Source: Embleya hyalina
Lineage (GTDB): Bacteria; Actinomycetota; Actinomycetes; Streptomycetales; Streptomycetaceae
DNA length: 58,675 bases
Direction: 5' to 3'
Assembly (NCBI RefSeq): GCF_003967355.1
Contig: NZ_BIFH01000023.1
Span: 261,131 to 319,805 of the forward strand
Of this stretch, positions 35,382 to 44,598 are shown piece by piece (the stretch's first letter is position 1; each line of letters starts with the position of its first letter). A program made the position numbers and the translations under genes. The notes under the pieces were generated by a model. It saw nothing but the letters and a program-made list of their open reading frames with translations. It had not been told where the DNA came from and made no database searches.

Positions 35382-35807
35382 ATGTCCGAGACCCTCTGTT
35401 CCGACGATCGATGTTCGCCTCCGATTCCGGTTGTTCCGTCGCATTGGAGTCTTCCCGCCGAGCCTGCCTCGGCGCGTTGTGCTCGGCGGGCTGTTGTCGG
35501 GGCGCTTCCGCCTGGCTGTTCGGCCGAGATGGTGGATGAACTGGTGCTCTTGGCCTCCGAGTTGGTGACCAATGCGGTGCGCTACGGGGCGCGGCGGCCG
35601 GTCGAGATGGTGCTCTGGTTTGTGGACGGGTACTTCTGGCTCGCCGTCTCCGATCACGGATCCGGGCGGCCCCGGGTCGGCTCGCCGGGGCGGCGGGACT
35701 GCGGTGGGCGTGGGTTGTTGCTGGTGGACCGCGTCGCCGACGTGTGGGCCGTGGTGGCGCGGCCAGGGTGCGGCAAGTCGGTCGTGGTGGGGATGCGGCG
35801 GCGGTGA
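35382..35807 (+). CDS. Anti-sigma-type ATP-binding protein (HATPase_c, RsbW-like)
   Basis: A 141-residue GHKL ATPase domain. The N-box has Glu60 and Asn64 (ELVLLASELVTNAVRYG), Asp91 starts the DHGSGRP motif, and GRGLLLVDRVAD (109-120) forms the lid. The ATG is preceded by GAGGAG. It is divergent from the DUF5753 HTH gene and completes the trio. It could bind a sigma factor or phosphorylate an antagonist; no partner is visible here. Confidence 0.85.
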   Translation: MSETLCSDDRCSPPIPVVPSHWSLPAEPASARCARRAVVGALPPGCSAEMVDELVLLASELVTNAVRYGARRPVEMVLWFVDGYFWLAVSDHGSGRPRVGSPGRRDCGGRGLLLVDRVADVWAVVARPGCGKSVVVGMRRR

Positions 35808-36172
35808 CCGGCGGTGCGCCGGCTCGACGGGTTGGATGGGAAATATCCGGATCAAGGGATGGTGATCGAGGAGTTTCGAGTGTGACCGACATTGGCAAAC
35901 GTGTTCCGGAATAGGCGACTTGGGTGGTGGTTCGGTCGAAGTTCGGGGAATCGGTGCCAAGTTCGATCAATTCCGTGGGATGTGGGAATTCATGGGTTAT
36001 CCGCGTAACCCGTCAGTCCCGCTTTCAGTTGATCGGATAGGTTCCGCGCGTCCCGGCGGCGCCTCTAAACTCGCTCCGCTGCGGCCCCAGGTCCCACGGA
36101 CCGCGGTTTGGTACCCGATCGGCGCCTCGGGCCACGCGCGGGGTGTCCGCTGGAGAGGAGCCCTACCGCCTC
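35808..36172. other. Intergenic region with two inverted repeats before the symporter operon
   Basis: 365 bases without a gene. AATTCC (35969-35974) faces GGAATT (35985-35990), and GGGTTA (35994-35999) faces TAACCC (36006-36011). These AT-richer palindromes are candidate operators for the DUF485-symporter operon. Confidence 0.5.
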
Positions 36173-36598
36173 ATGCCGACTCCGCACGAAGATCCGCACG
36201 ATCGTCCCCCCGAGCCCGCTTCCGAGCTGGTCGCCGAGCTTGAGCCGGAACCGGACTCCGCCTCCGTCCCGGCTCCGCGCGTGCCGTACGTCGACGATCG
36301 CACCGGGTATCTGGAGATGGAACAGGATCCGAGATTCGGGGCGCTGAAACGGCGTCAACGTTCCTTCATCTTCCCGGTGACCGCCGCATTCCTCGCGTGG
36401 TTCCTGCTGTACGTGGTGATGTCCGCCTACGCGCGCGACTTCATGGCCAAGGAACTGATGAACCACATCAACGTCGCCCTGGTGTTCGGTCTGCTCCAAT
36501 TCGTGTCGACGTTCCTGATCGCCTGGGCCTATTCGCGATTCGCGCGTACCCGACTCGACCCCGTCGCCACCGAACTGCGAGAGGAACTCGAAGCGTGA
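36173..36598 (+). CDS. DUF485 membrane protein (symporter partner)
   Basis: A 141-residue protein with an acidic, disordered N-terminus of about 60 residues and two membrane helices (IFPVTAAFLAWFLLYVVMSA and a second near 100-125). DUF485 proteins are encoded directly before ActP-type solute:sodium symporters, as here, with a 4-base GTGA overlap. They presumably assist the transporter. A GGAGAGGAG site lies 12 bases before the ATG; a GTG at 36143 is possible. Confidence 0.85.
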   Translation: MPTPHEDPHDRPPEPASELVAELEPEPDSASVPAPRVPYVDDRTGYLEMEQDPRFGALKRRQRSFIFPVTAAFLAWFLLYVVMSAYARDFMAKELMNHINVALVFGLLQFVSTFLIAWAYSRFARTRLDPVATELREELEA

Positions 36599-38313
36599 AT
36601 CTTTCTCTCGACCTCGCCGCGAAGTCCAGCAACCGAGGCTGGACGTTCGCGATGTTCGCCATACTGGTCGTGGTGACTCTCGGCATCACCTTCTGGGCGA
36701 GCCGCAAGAACCGTACGGCGGCGGACTTCTACGCCGGCGGCCGCTCGTTCACCTCACTCCAGAACGGCCTGGCGATCGGCGGCGACTACATGTCGGCCGC
36801 GTCCTTCCTCGGCATCGCCGGCATCCTGGCGTTGTCCGGCTACGACGGGTTCCTGTACTCCATCGGCTTCCTCGTCGCCTGGCTGGTGGCACTGCTCCTG
36901 GTCGCCGAACCGATGCGCAACTCCGGCCGGTTCACCATGGCCGACGTGCTGGCGAACCGGATGCGCGAACGTCCCGTGCGAACGGCCGCGAGCGTGTCCA
37001 CGATCGTGGTGTCGATCTTCTACCTGATCGCACAGATGGTCGGCGCGGCCTCGGTCGTCTCGCTCCTGCTCGACGTCAAGAGCGACGCCGCGCAGATCTC
37101 GGTCATCGCGGCGGTGGGCGCGCTGATGATCGTGTACGTCACCGTCGGCGGCATGAAGGGCACTTCCTGGGTGCAGATCGTCAAGGCCGGCCTGCTGATG
37201 GTGGGCGCGTTCGTGATGTGCGTGTGGGTGCTGGCCAAGTTCGACTTCAACGTGGCGGACCTGCTCGGCACGGCGGCGAGCAAGTCCGGTTCGGGCGAGT
37301 CGTTCCTGCAGCCGGGGCTCAAGTACGGTGCCACCGACGGCTGGTCGAAGATCGACCTGATCTCGCTCGGTCTGGCCCTCGTGCTCGGTACGGCGGGCCT
37401 GCCGCACATCCTGGTCCGCTTCTACACCGTGCCCAACGCGCGCGTCGCGCGCCGCTCGGTGACCTGGGCGATCGGCATCATCGGGGTGTTCTACCTGATG
37501 ACCCTGATCCTTGGCTTCGGCGCTGCCGCGCTGATCGGCAGCAAGGAGATCAAGAAGGCCGATCCGAGCGGCAACACCGCCGCGACCCGGCTCGCCGAAC
37601 ACCTCGGCGGCGGCGCGGGCACCACCGGCGGCGCGCTGATGCTGGCCTTCATCGCCGCGGTGGCCTTCGCGACCATCCTGGCCGTGGTGGCCGGGCTCAC
37701 CCTCGCGTCGTCCTCGTCGTTCGCGCACGACCTGTACGCGAACGTCTTCCGCAAGGGCCGCACCACCGACAAGGACGAGGTCAAGGTCGCGCGGATCTCG
37801 GCGCTGGTGATCGGTACGGCCGCGATCGTACTGTCGGTGTTCGCCCGCGAGTTGAACGTGGCGTTCCTGGTCGCGCTGGCGTTCGCGATCGCCGCCTCGG
37901 CGAACCTGCCGGCCATCCTGTTCTCGCTGTTCTGGAAGAACTTCAACACGCGCGGCGCGGTGTTCGGCATCTACGGCGGCCTGGTCACCTCGGTGCTCGT
38001 GGTGTTGTTGTCCCCGATCTGCTGGGGCGGGGCCTCCGATACGAAGCCCGCGATCAAGCAGTTGACGGCCAAGCAGGCGTCCGATTGCGACGTCTCGAAG
38101 GACCGCAAGGATGTGGGCAACGCCACGGCGCTGTTCAGCTGTACGACGCCGGCGCCGATCCCGCTGGAGAACCCGGGCATCATCTCGATCCCGGTCGGCT
38201 TCGCGTGCGCCGCGATCGGCGCGATGTCGGCCCGCCGCCGGCGTACCGACGACGACGACCGCAAGTTCGCCGAACTCGAGGTCAGGGCCCTGACCGGAGC
38301 CGGCGCGCACTGA
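36595..38313 (+). CDS. Cation/acetate-type symporter (ActP/MctC family, SSS)
   Basis: A 572-residue sodium:solute symporter with about 13 membrane helices. The family blocks FYAGGRSFTSLQNGLAIGGD, YMSAASFLGIAGI, GLPHILVRFYTVPNARVARRS and LTLASSSSFAHDLYANV are intact. ActP/MctC proteins import acetate, propionate or pyruvate. The GTG start overlaps the DUF485 stop. Because catabolic acyl-CoA genes follow, uptake of short acids is a sensible role, but no CTGAC-type operator precedes this operon. Confidence 0.9.
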   Translation: MNLSLDLAAKSSNRGWTFAMFAILVVVTLGITFWASRKNRTAADFYAGGRSFTSLQNGLAIGGDYMSAASFLGIAGILALSGYDGFLYSIGFLVAWLVALLLVAEPMRNSGRFTMADVLANRMRERPVRTAASVSTIVVSIFYLIAQMVGAASVVSLLLDVKSDAAQISVIAAVGALMIVYVTVGGMKGTSWVQIVKAGLLMVGAFVMCVWVLAKFDFNVADLLGTAASKSGSGESFLQPGLKYGATDGWSKIDLISLGLALVLGTAGLPHILVRFYTVPNARVARRSVTWAIGIIGVFYLMTLILGFGAAALIGSKEIKKADPSGNTAATRLAEHLGGGAGTTGGALMLAFIAAVAFATILAVVAGLTLASSSSFAHDLYANVFRKGRTTDKDEVKVARISALVIGTAAIVLSVFARELNVAFLVALAFAIAASANLPAILFSLFWKNFNTRGAVFGIYGGLVTSVLVVLLSPICWGGASDTKPAIKQLTAKQASDCDVSKDRKDVGNATALFSCTTPAPIPLENPGIISIPVGFACAAIGAMSARRRRTDDDDRKFAELEVRALTGAGAH

Positions 38314-38376
38314 TCGCGCACCGCCACGGTCTCGGACTCCGGTCCAGGCGGCTCGCGCCCGGGTCCGGGATCGTGG

Positions 38377-38931
38377 CTACCCGTTGCGGCTGGGGTGGCC
38401 GAAGCGGCCCTTGTAGAACAGGAGCGGCGCGCACTCCACGCGGGGCGCGTCGAGGGCCTGGACCCGGCCGATCACGATCTCGTGGTCGCCGCCGTCCACC
38501 ACGCTCTCCAGCGTGCAGTCGATCCAGGCCAGTACGTCGGCCAGCCTCGGCGATCCGGTCGGCGTCGGGGCGTGGGAGACGCCGGCGAACTTGTCGGCGC
38601 CGCTGACCGCGAAGGCGCGGCACAGGCGTTCCTGGTCCTCGGCGAGGACGTTGACGCAGAAGCGGCCGCCCGGGCGGATGCGCGGCCACGTGGTGGAGGT
38701 CTTGGCGACGAAGAAGGTGACCAGCGGCGGGTCGAGCGAGAGCGAGGCGAAGGACTGACACGCGAAGCCCACCGGGGTGTCGCCGTCGAGCGCGGTGATC
38801 ACCGTCACGCCGCTGGCGAAGTGGCCGAGGACGTGGCGGAACGTGGCGGCCTCGACGATGCCGTCGCCCTCGGGCAGGGCGATCGCGGCGGGATCCGCCG
38901 GCTTCGTGCTCGCTGCGTCGATCTTGCCCAT
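38377..38931 (-). CDS. HsaB-like flavin reductase
   Basis: A 184-residue FMN/FAD reductase of the flavin_reductase-like family. The segments VLGHFASGVTVITALDG, PVGFACQSFASLSLDPPLV, GRFCVNVLAEDQE and LAWIDCTLESVVDGGDH agree with M. tuberculosis HsaB from memory. HsaB supplies reduced flavin to the HsaA monooxygenase of steroid ring A/B degradation. No HsaA-type oxygenase is in this window, so it may serve a partner elsewhere. The operator at 39031 lies 99 bases upstream of its start. Confidence 0.8.
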   Translation of the reverse strand: MGKIDAASTKPADPAAIALPEGDGIVEAATFRHVLGHFASGVTVITALDGDTPVGFACQSFASLSLDPPLVTFFVAKTSTTWPRIRPGGRFCVNVLAEDQERLCRAFAVSGADKFAGVSHAPTPTGSPRLADVLAWIDCTLESVVDGGDHEIVIGRVQALDAPRVECAPLLFYKGRFGHPSRNG

Positions 38932-39030
38932 GATGGACTTCCTCGCAGGTGTCTAGGGGCGTCGGGTCTGTGACGCTACGTCACCCGATTTCCTTGCGTC
39001 AATCAAAGGAGAGGGGGTCCTTCGTCACAT

Positions 39031-39045
39031 CTGACGACTCGTCAG
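39031..39045. promoter_or_regulatory. CTGAC-N5-GTCAG operator (site 5)
   Basis: CTGACGACTCGTCAG, perfect half-sites, upstream of the HsaB-like gene and 75 bases past the end of the enoyl-CoA hydratase gene. Confidence 0.75.
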
Positions 39046-39120
39046 TTGCCTTGTGGTGTAAGGCACATCCGCCCGTCGGCGGGCCGTGGTGGGGGGCCTC
39101 GGCCGGCCGCCGGCGTTCGA

Positions 39121-39990
39121 TTACCAGCCGTAGTACTCCGGCTTGCGGCGCTCCATCAGCGACGCGACTCCCTCGTTGGCGTCGCGCGAGGTCATGTTCG
39201 CCTCGACGATGCGGGCCTCCTCGTCGAAGGCCGTCGTGCGGTCGCTTTCGAGGGATCGGTTCACCAGGTGCTTGGTGAACGCGTACGCCCGGGTGGGGCC
39301 GGTCGCCAGGCGCTCGGCCCATTCGCGGGCGGTGGCTTCGAGTTCGTCGGCGGGGACGACCTTGTTCACGACGCCGATCCGGAGCGCCTCGGCGGCGGGG
39401 AGGTCGTCGCCGAAGAACATGAGCTCCTTGGCCTTCTGCGGGCCGACCAGGCGGGGGAGCAGGTAGGCGCTGCCGCCGTCCGGGACCAGGCCGCGGCGGG
39501 TGAAGATCTGGATGAAGCGGGCCGAGTCGGCGGCGATCACGAGGTCGCAGGCGAGGGCGAGGCTCATGCCGTAGCCGGCGGTGGTGCCGTTGACCGCGGC
39601 GAGCACGGGCTTCTCGCAGTCCAGGATCGCGTTGGTCAGGCGCTGGACGCCGGTCTTCATCATGCGGGTGGCGTATCCGGTGGGGCGGGCGGGGGGTTGG
39701 GGGGTGTCCGCGTCCGCGCCCGCGTCTGTGGTCGTGTCTTCGGCGGCGGCCAGGAGGGACTTGGTGCCGGGGCTGCTGCGGAGGTCCATGCCGGTACAGA
39801 AGTGCTTTTGGCCTGCGGCTGTGAGGATGACGGCCCGGATCTGTTCCGTTGCGGAGGCCTCTGCCAGGAGCTCGATCAGGAGTTCGCGTTGGGCCCAGGT
39901 GAGGGAGTTGCTGGCCGCGGGGCGGTTGAGGGTGAGGGTCAGGACGCCGGCGCGCACGCTGTGCAGCAGGTCCTGGTCGGGGGTGGTCAT
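39121..39990 (-). CDS. Enoyl-CoA hydratase/isomerase (crotonase fold)
   Basis: A 289-residue crotonase-fold protein. The oxyanion-hole regions are HFCTGMDL and AAVNGTTAGYGMSLALACDL. A disordered Asp/Pro-rich insert lies near residues 80-105, encoded by a locally repetitive stretch. The family ending ...ERRKPEYYGW is usual. The ATG at 39990 has AGGAG 6 bases before it. It lies downstream of the ADP-forming synthetase on the same strand, separated by the 65-bp repeat array. It would hydrate an enoyl-CoA in the pathway. Confidence 0.85.
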   Translation of the reverse strand: MTTPDQDLLHSVRAGVLTLTLNRPAASNSLTWAQRELLIELLAEASATEQIRAVILTAAGQKHFCTGMDLRSSPGTKSLLAAAEDTTTDAGADADTPQPPARPTGYATRMMKTGVQRLTNAILDCEKPVLAAVNGTTAGYGMSLALACDLVIAADSARFIQIFTRRGLVPDGGSAYLLPRLVGPQKAKELMFFGDDLPAAEALRIGVVNKVVPADELEATAREWAERLATGPTRAYAFTKHLVNRSLESDRTTAFDEEARIVEANMTSRDANEGVASLMERRKPEYYGW

Positions 39991-40016
39991 GGTGGCTCCT
40001 GTGTGTGGTTGGTCGT

Positions 40017-40340
40017 CCTCAAGCGCCGGACGGGCTGGAAGAGGGTTTGTGTCCGACGTCGGGTATTGGCTTGGTTGGGTTGGCCTCAAACGCCGGCCGG
40101 GCTGGGAAGGTTTGTGTCCGACGTTGGGCGTTGGTCTGGGTGGGTTGGCCTCAAACGCCGGCCGGGCTGGGAAGGTTTGTGTCCGACGTTGGGCGTTGGT
40201 CTGGGTGGGTTGGCCTCAAACGCCGGCCGGGCTGGGAAGGTTTGTGTCCGACGTTGGGTGTTGGTTTGGTTGGGTTGGCCTCAAACGCCGGCCGGGCTGA
40301 GTGGCCCTCATGTGTCGGCCGGGCTGTGCCGCCCGCCCGG
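40017..40340. repeat. Tandem repeat array, 65-bp period, about five copies
   Basis: The phrase CCTCAAACGCCGGCCGGGCT recurs at 40084, 40149, 40214 and 40279 (exact 65-base period), with a diverged first copy (CCTCAAGCGCCGG) at 40017. The core is a Streptomyces-wide repeat, and the linker GGTTTGTGTCCGACGTTGGG is array-specific. It fills the gap between two minus-strand genes. Confidence 0.9.
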
Positions 40341-40421
40341 CGTCGTTGGCCTCGTGAAGCTGTTCGGCTTCGTTGGGCGCGGTCGGCCGGGCGGGCTCGT
40401 GGGTGTGGTGGGGCTTGGGTT

Positions 40422-42620
40422 TCAGCGGGCCACTGCGAGGGCGTCCAAGGCGACTGTGCCGCCGCCCCTCGGCATGACCATCAGTGGGTTGATGTCCAAC
40501 TCGGCTATCTCGTCGCCCAGTTCCAAGGCCATGCGTTGTACTCGCATGACCACGTCGACCAGCGCGTCCAGGTCGGCCGGGGGTTGGCCTCGGAGGCCCT
40601 GGAGGCACTTGAGGCCGCGGAGTTCGCCCAGCATGCGCTTCACCTCGTAGGCGCCGAACGGCGGGACGCCGATGGCGATGTCGTCGAAGACCTCGACGAA
40701 GATGCCGCCGAGGCCGACCGAGACCGTCGGGCCGAACAGGTCGTCGTGTGAGATGCCGACCACCATTTCCACGCCGCGGTCCACCTGTTGGCAGACCAAC
40801 ACGCCCTCCAGGCGACCCGCGCCCGCCTCCTTGGCCGCGTCGGTGATCTCGCGGTACGCGTCCCGCACCTGGCTCGCCGAGCGCAGGCTCAGTTTGACCA
40901 GGCCCAGGTCGCTCTTGTGCGGCAGCTGCGGGCCGCACGCCTTCATCACCACCGGGTAGCCGATCAGCCCCGCCGCCCGTACCGCCGCGGCGGCCGAGGT
41001 GACCAGCTGCTCGCGCGGCACCCGGATCCCGTACGTGCGCAGCAGCTGCTTCGCCGAGTGCTCCGACAGCGGCTTGCCCGAGGACAGCAGCCGCTTCGCC
41101 TTCGCCGCGGCCGGCGAGGCGGTGCGCGGCACGTCCTCGAACGGGGACGAGTACTGGGTGCGGAAGCGGTGGTAGTCGAGGTAGGCCCGCAGGGCCCGGA
41201 CGCAGTTGCCGAAGGTGCGGAAGACCACGACCTTGTTCGACTTGAGGAGGATTTCGCGATAGGCGTCCTCGTCGCCCACCGGTGAGCCCCAGACCACGCA
41301 GACCACCTTGTCGGTCGCCTCCGCCGCGTCCACCAGGTCCTGCGCGAGCCGGTCGCTCATCGGCGGGAACGCGCCGGTGATCGGACACACCAGCACGCCG
41401 ATCGCGGGGTCCGCCAGGATCGTGTCGATGATCTTCCGGCCGCGCTCGTCGCCCGCCGGGTGCCCGCCGTTGTCCACGGGGTTGGACACGGTCAGATACG
41501 GCGGGATCCACTCGTGCAGCTTCTCCTGCGTGGCCCGCTCCAACTGCGGGACGGCCAGGCCCTCGGCGGCGGCGAGGTCGGCCATGTGCGCGCCGGTACC
41601 GCCCGAGATCGAGTACACGCACACACCCTGCGCGATCGGAGTGCGGGTACGCGCGAACAACTGCGACGTGTCGATCAGTTCGTCGAGGCCGTCGACCCGG
41701 GTGACCCCGTACTGGCGGAACACCGCCGAGGCGGTGCGGTCGCCGCCGGTCAGCTTGCCGGTGTGCGACTGGGCCATCCGCGCGCCGGTCTCGGTCCGGC
41801 CGACCTTGACCACCACCACCGGTACGCCCTGCCGCGCCGCGTGGTCGGCCGCCAGCGCGAAGGTGCGCCCGTCCTTGAACCCCTCGACGTAGGCGGCGAT
41901 CACCCCGACCTCCTCCTGGTCGGCGAAGTGCCGTACGAAGTCCGCGATCTCCAGGTCGGCCTCGTTGCCCACCGGTGCCCAGTGCGAGACCCGGATCCCG
42001 ATCTCCTGCGCCGCGAAGACGGGTCGGCCCTGGTGCCCGCTCTGGGTGATGAGCGCGATCGCGGGACCGTCGAGGTCGGTGCGGAACTCCTCGAACGCGT
42101 TCAGGTTCGTGTTCGGCCCGAGCAGCCGCAGCGAGCCGCCCGAGGTGAGCTGGGCCAGCCGTGCCTGGGCCTCGGCCCCGGCGTTGCCCGCCTCGGCGAA
42201 GCCGGCCGCGAACACGACCGCGAAACCCACGCCTGCGCCCGCCAGTTGCTCCAGCACCTCGGCCGGATCGCCGACCAGGACGACCGCGAGGTCGACCGGT
42301 TCGGGCACCGCCGAGATGTCCGCGTGGCACGGCCGGCCGGCGATGCGTTCGTGTTTGGGGTTGACCGGGAACAACCGTGCGCCGACCCGCTCGGCCCAGG
42401 CGATCAGCTGTGCGGTGATCCGCGCTCCCGGTCGGCCCTCGGTGTCCGAGGCGCCGATCACCGCCACCGTGCGGGGTCGGAAGAAGCGGTCCAGGTCGGC
42501 GGGGCGGAGCGCGAGTGGTCGGCCGGTCACGTCGAGTTCGGCCGACGGATCCGCGTTCGCGGTGACGCTGGTTCGAGTGTGCCCCGGGAAGTGGTGTCCT
42601 CTGCTGTCGTGAAGCATCAT
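40422..42620 (-). CDS. ADP-forming acyl-CoA synthetase (acetate-CoA ligase family)
   Basis: A 732-residue fused synthetase. The N-terminal CoA-binding Rossmann domain begins TVAVIGASDTEGRPGARI (about 50-67). Succinyl-CoA-ligase-like domains follow (ALITQSGHQGRPVF; AQSHTGKLTGGDRTASAVF), and the C-terminal 220 residues are an ATP-grasp domain (YPVVMKACGPQLPHKSDLG). It would make an acyl-CoA with ATP to ADP. An ADP-forming enzyme beside steroid genes is unusual, since FadD-type AMP ligases normally do this. The operator at 42692 is 71 bases upstream. Confidence 0.85.
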   Translation of the reverse strand: MMLHDSRGHHFPGHTRTSVTANADPSAELDVTGRPLALRPADLDRFFRPRTVAVIGASDTEGRPGARITAQLIAWAERVGARLFPVNPKHERIAGRPCHADISAVPEPVDLAVVLVGDPAEVLEQLAGAGVGFAVVFAAGFAEAGNAGAEAQARLAQLTSGGSLRLLGPNTNLNAFEEFRTDLDGPAIALITQSGHQGRPVFAAQEIGIRVSHWAPVGNEADLEIADFVRHFADQEEVGVIAAYVEGFKDGRTFALAADHAARQGVPVVVVKVGRTETGARMAQSHTGKLTGGDRTASAVFRQYGVTRVDGLDELIDTSQLFARTRTPIAQGVCVYSISGGTGAHMADLAAAEGLAVPQLERATQEKLHEWIPPYLTVSNPVDNGGHPAGDERGRKIIDTILADPAIGVLVCPITGAFPPMSDRLAQDLVDAAEATDKVVCVVWGSPVGDEDAYREILLKSNKVVVFRTFGNCVRALRAYLDYHRFRTQYSSPFEDVPRTASPAAAKAKRLLSSGKPLSEHSAKQLLRTYGIRVPREQLVTSAAAAVRAAGLIGYPVVMKACGPQLPHKSDLGLVKLSLRSASQVRDAYREITDAAKEAGAGRLEGVLVCQQVDRGVEMVVGISHDDLFGPTVSVGLGGIFVEVFDDIAIGVPPFGAYEVKRMLGELRGLKCLQGLRGQPPADLDALVDVVMRVQRMALELGDEIAELDINPLMVMPRGGGTVALDALAVAR

Positions 42621-42691
42621 CGCGCCCGTCCCTTTTTCGATCTTTCGTCGCCGCCAGATCCGATCGAAGCCCGATCGAGGCCGGAATCGAG

Positions 42692-42706
42692 CTGACGGTT
42701 AGTCAG
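42692..42706. promoter_or_regulatory. CTGAC-N5-GTCAG operator (site 6)
   Basis: CTGACGGTTAGTCAG, perfect half-sites, 71 bases before the ADP-forming synthetase start. Confidence 0.75.
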
Positions 42707-42838
42707 TTAGCTTGCTGATGGGACGTCAGGGCTGTCCACTGTCTCACCGGCCCGGTCCCGACGCATCTGTCCGATCACCTGGACATTTGCTGACTTGGTC
42801 AAACATGTTGCGGATATCTGCTGGTCATCGCGCGGTTA

Positions 42839-44356
42839 CTAAACGTCCCCGAAGGACTTTTCCTGCTGGGTCAGGGATCTGCGGTCCACTTTGTCCATGC
42901 CGGTCAACGGCAGTGCCGGCACGATGCGGATCGCCTCGGGGAGCTTGTGGGCGGACAGTCGCGTGGCCGCGAACGCGCGCAACGCGGCCAGTGACGGCTC
43001 GGATGCGGCACGTGACACCACGACCGCGACCCCTATCTCGCCCATCACCCGACTGGGTCGCGGGATCACCGCGACCGAGGCCACATCGGGATGGTCGAGC
43101 AGGACCGCCTCCACCTCCTGCGGATACACGTTGTATCCGCCGCGGATGTACATCTCGGTCATCCGCCCGGTGATCCGCAGGCAGCCGGCCTCGTCGATCC
43201 GGCCGAGGTCGCCGGTACGCAGCCCGCCCTCCGCGTCGAGGGCCGCGGCGCTCGCCGCGGGGTCGCGCCAGTAGCCCGCCATCACGGCGGGCGAGCGCAG
43301 GCAGATCTGCCCCTCCTCGCCCGCGGGTCGGATCGCGCCGGTCTTCGGGTCGCGGATCTCCACGGCGGTGCCCGGTCGGGGGCGGCCGACCGTGTACAGC
43401 GCCTCGGAGTCGGGGGCGTCGAACGCGGTCAGCGTGCCCAGCCCCCCGGATTCGGTGGAGGAGTAGCGAATCGAGTAGCCCGCCCCGAATCGGGTCCGGG
43501 CCTCGTGCACGAGGGGGGCGGGGGACGGCCCGCCTCCGACGATCAGACCGCGCACGTGGGCGAGGTCGTAGCGCTCGAACTCCGGTCGACCGAGCAGGAG
43601 GGAGACCTGCGCGGCGACGCCGCCGAGATAGGGGATGCGCTCGCGCGCCACCACGCGCAACGCGTCCTGGGCCCGCCAGCGGCCGAGGATGTGCAGGGTC
43701 GCGCCGGTCTTGAGGTAGCCGGCCAGCTTGGTCATGAAGCCGACGTGCGGCAGGCCGGTGGCGATCAGTTGCGGGCCACCGTCGCCCCAGCGGTCGCCGG
43801 TGTCCATCGCGGTGATCGCGGCGATCTGCCGGGAGGTGAACAGGGCGCCCTTCGGAGTGCCCGTGGTGCCCGAGGTGAACACGACGGTCTCGGGCAGGTC
43901 CGGGTTCTGATCCCCCGTCACCGGCGGCGCGGGCGGGATCGTGTCGAGCCGCAACTCGGCCCAGACGTCCGCCGCGTCGGCGGCGGGTACGCAGCGCACG
44001 ACCTCGGGGCCGGCCGGGACGCCGTCGAGCAGGTCCTCCCCGGCCAGCACCAGGTCCGGCGCGGCGCGCTCCAGGATGGCGGCGCGTTCGGTGGGCGTGT
44101 AGCGCGGTCCCACCCCGGTGGTGATCGCGCCGAGCCGGGCCAGGGCGGTGTAGGCGATCACGTACTCGAGCCCGGACGGGAGCACGAGGGCGACCAGATG
44201 CCCGGGCCGCACACCGCGTCCGGCCAGGCCCGATGCGACCTGATCGGTGACCGCGTCCAGGCCGCCGTAGGTGAACCCGCTTCCGCCGTGCACGAGGGCC
44301 CGCCGCTCGGGAAAGCGTCGGGCGGCCTCACGAAGCACCTGGGCGAGAACGGTCAC
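42839..44356 (-). CDS. AMP-forming acyl-CoA synthetase (FadD family)
   Basis: A 505-residue ANL-superfamily ligase. The P-loop is TSGTTGTPKG (161-170), followed by YSSTESGG, LRTGDLGRIDEAG and MYIRGGYNVYPQEVE, and the catalytic lysine is Lys489 in MDKVDRR. The GTG at 44356 has GAAGGGA upstream. Size and context make it a candidate for the HIP-CoA synthetase role held by FadD3 in mycobacteria, but the sequence does not clearly match FadD3 as I remember it. It is divergent from a fadE gene across an operator at 44478. Confidence 0.85.
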   Translation of the reverse strand: MTVLAQVLREAARRFPERRALVHGGSGFTYGGLDAVTDQVASGLAGRGVRPGHLVALVLPSGLEYVIAYTALARLGAITTGVGPRYTPTERAAILERAAPDLVLAGEDLLDGVPAGPEVVRCVPAADAADVWAELRLDTIPPAPPVTGDQNPDLPETVVFTSGTTGTPKGALFTSRQIAAITAMDTGDRWGDGGPQLIATGLPHVGFMTKLAGYLKTGATLHILGRWRAQDALRVVARERIPYLGGVAAQVSLLLGRPEFERYDLAHVRGLIVGGGPSPAPLVHEARTRFGAGYSIRYSSTESGGLGTLTAFDAPDSEALYTVGRPRPGTAVEIRDPKTGAIRPAGEEGQICLRSPAVMAGYWRDPAASAAALDAEGGLRTGDLGRIDEAGCLRITGRMTEMYIRGGYNVYPQEVEAVLLDHPDVASVAVIPRPSRVMGEIGVAVVVSRAASEPSLAALRAFAATRLSAHKLPEAIRIVPALPLTGMDKVDRRSLTQQEKSFGDV

Positions 44357-44477
44357 AACGGGTCCCTTCGGCCTGCGCGCGAAGTATCGGCGTGGGGGGT
44401 GGTGTATGCCACACAACACGACACGCCCGGGGTAAGGCGACGTTTCGGAGGTGTGACGAAAGCAATGTTCTAAAGGT

Positions 44478-44492
44478 ATGACGGTGTGTCAG
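44478..44492. promoter_or_regulatory. CTGAC-N5-GTCAG operator (site 7, one mismatch)
   Basis: ATGACGGTGTGTCAG, one mismatch at the first base, between the divergent fadD-type (121 bases) and fadE-type (106 bases) genes. Confidence 0.65.
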
Positions 44493-44598
44493 ATACTGGT
44501 GCTCGCGGGCTGCCGGATCGTCAATGGGGCCGACCGGAACTCGGGCCGGGCGACCGACCCGGACCCCGCGCGACATGAGTGCCAAGGAGTTGCGCCAC

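Noticed and set aside
36009-36029. A CCCGTCAG half-site before the DUF485-symporter operon
   Set aside because: Only one half of the operator is present; the CTGAC half is missing.
42839-44356. Naming the AMP ligase fadD3
   Set aside because: Size and position fit, but the sequence lacks the close agreement seen for the ipd, echA20 and fadA6 genes.
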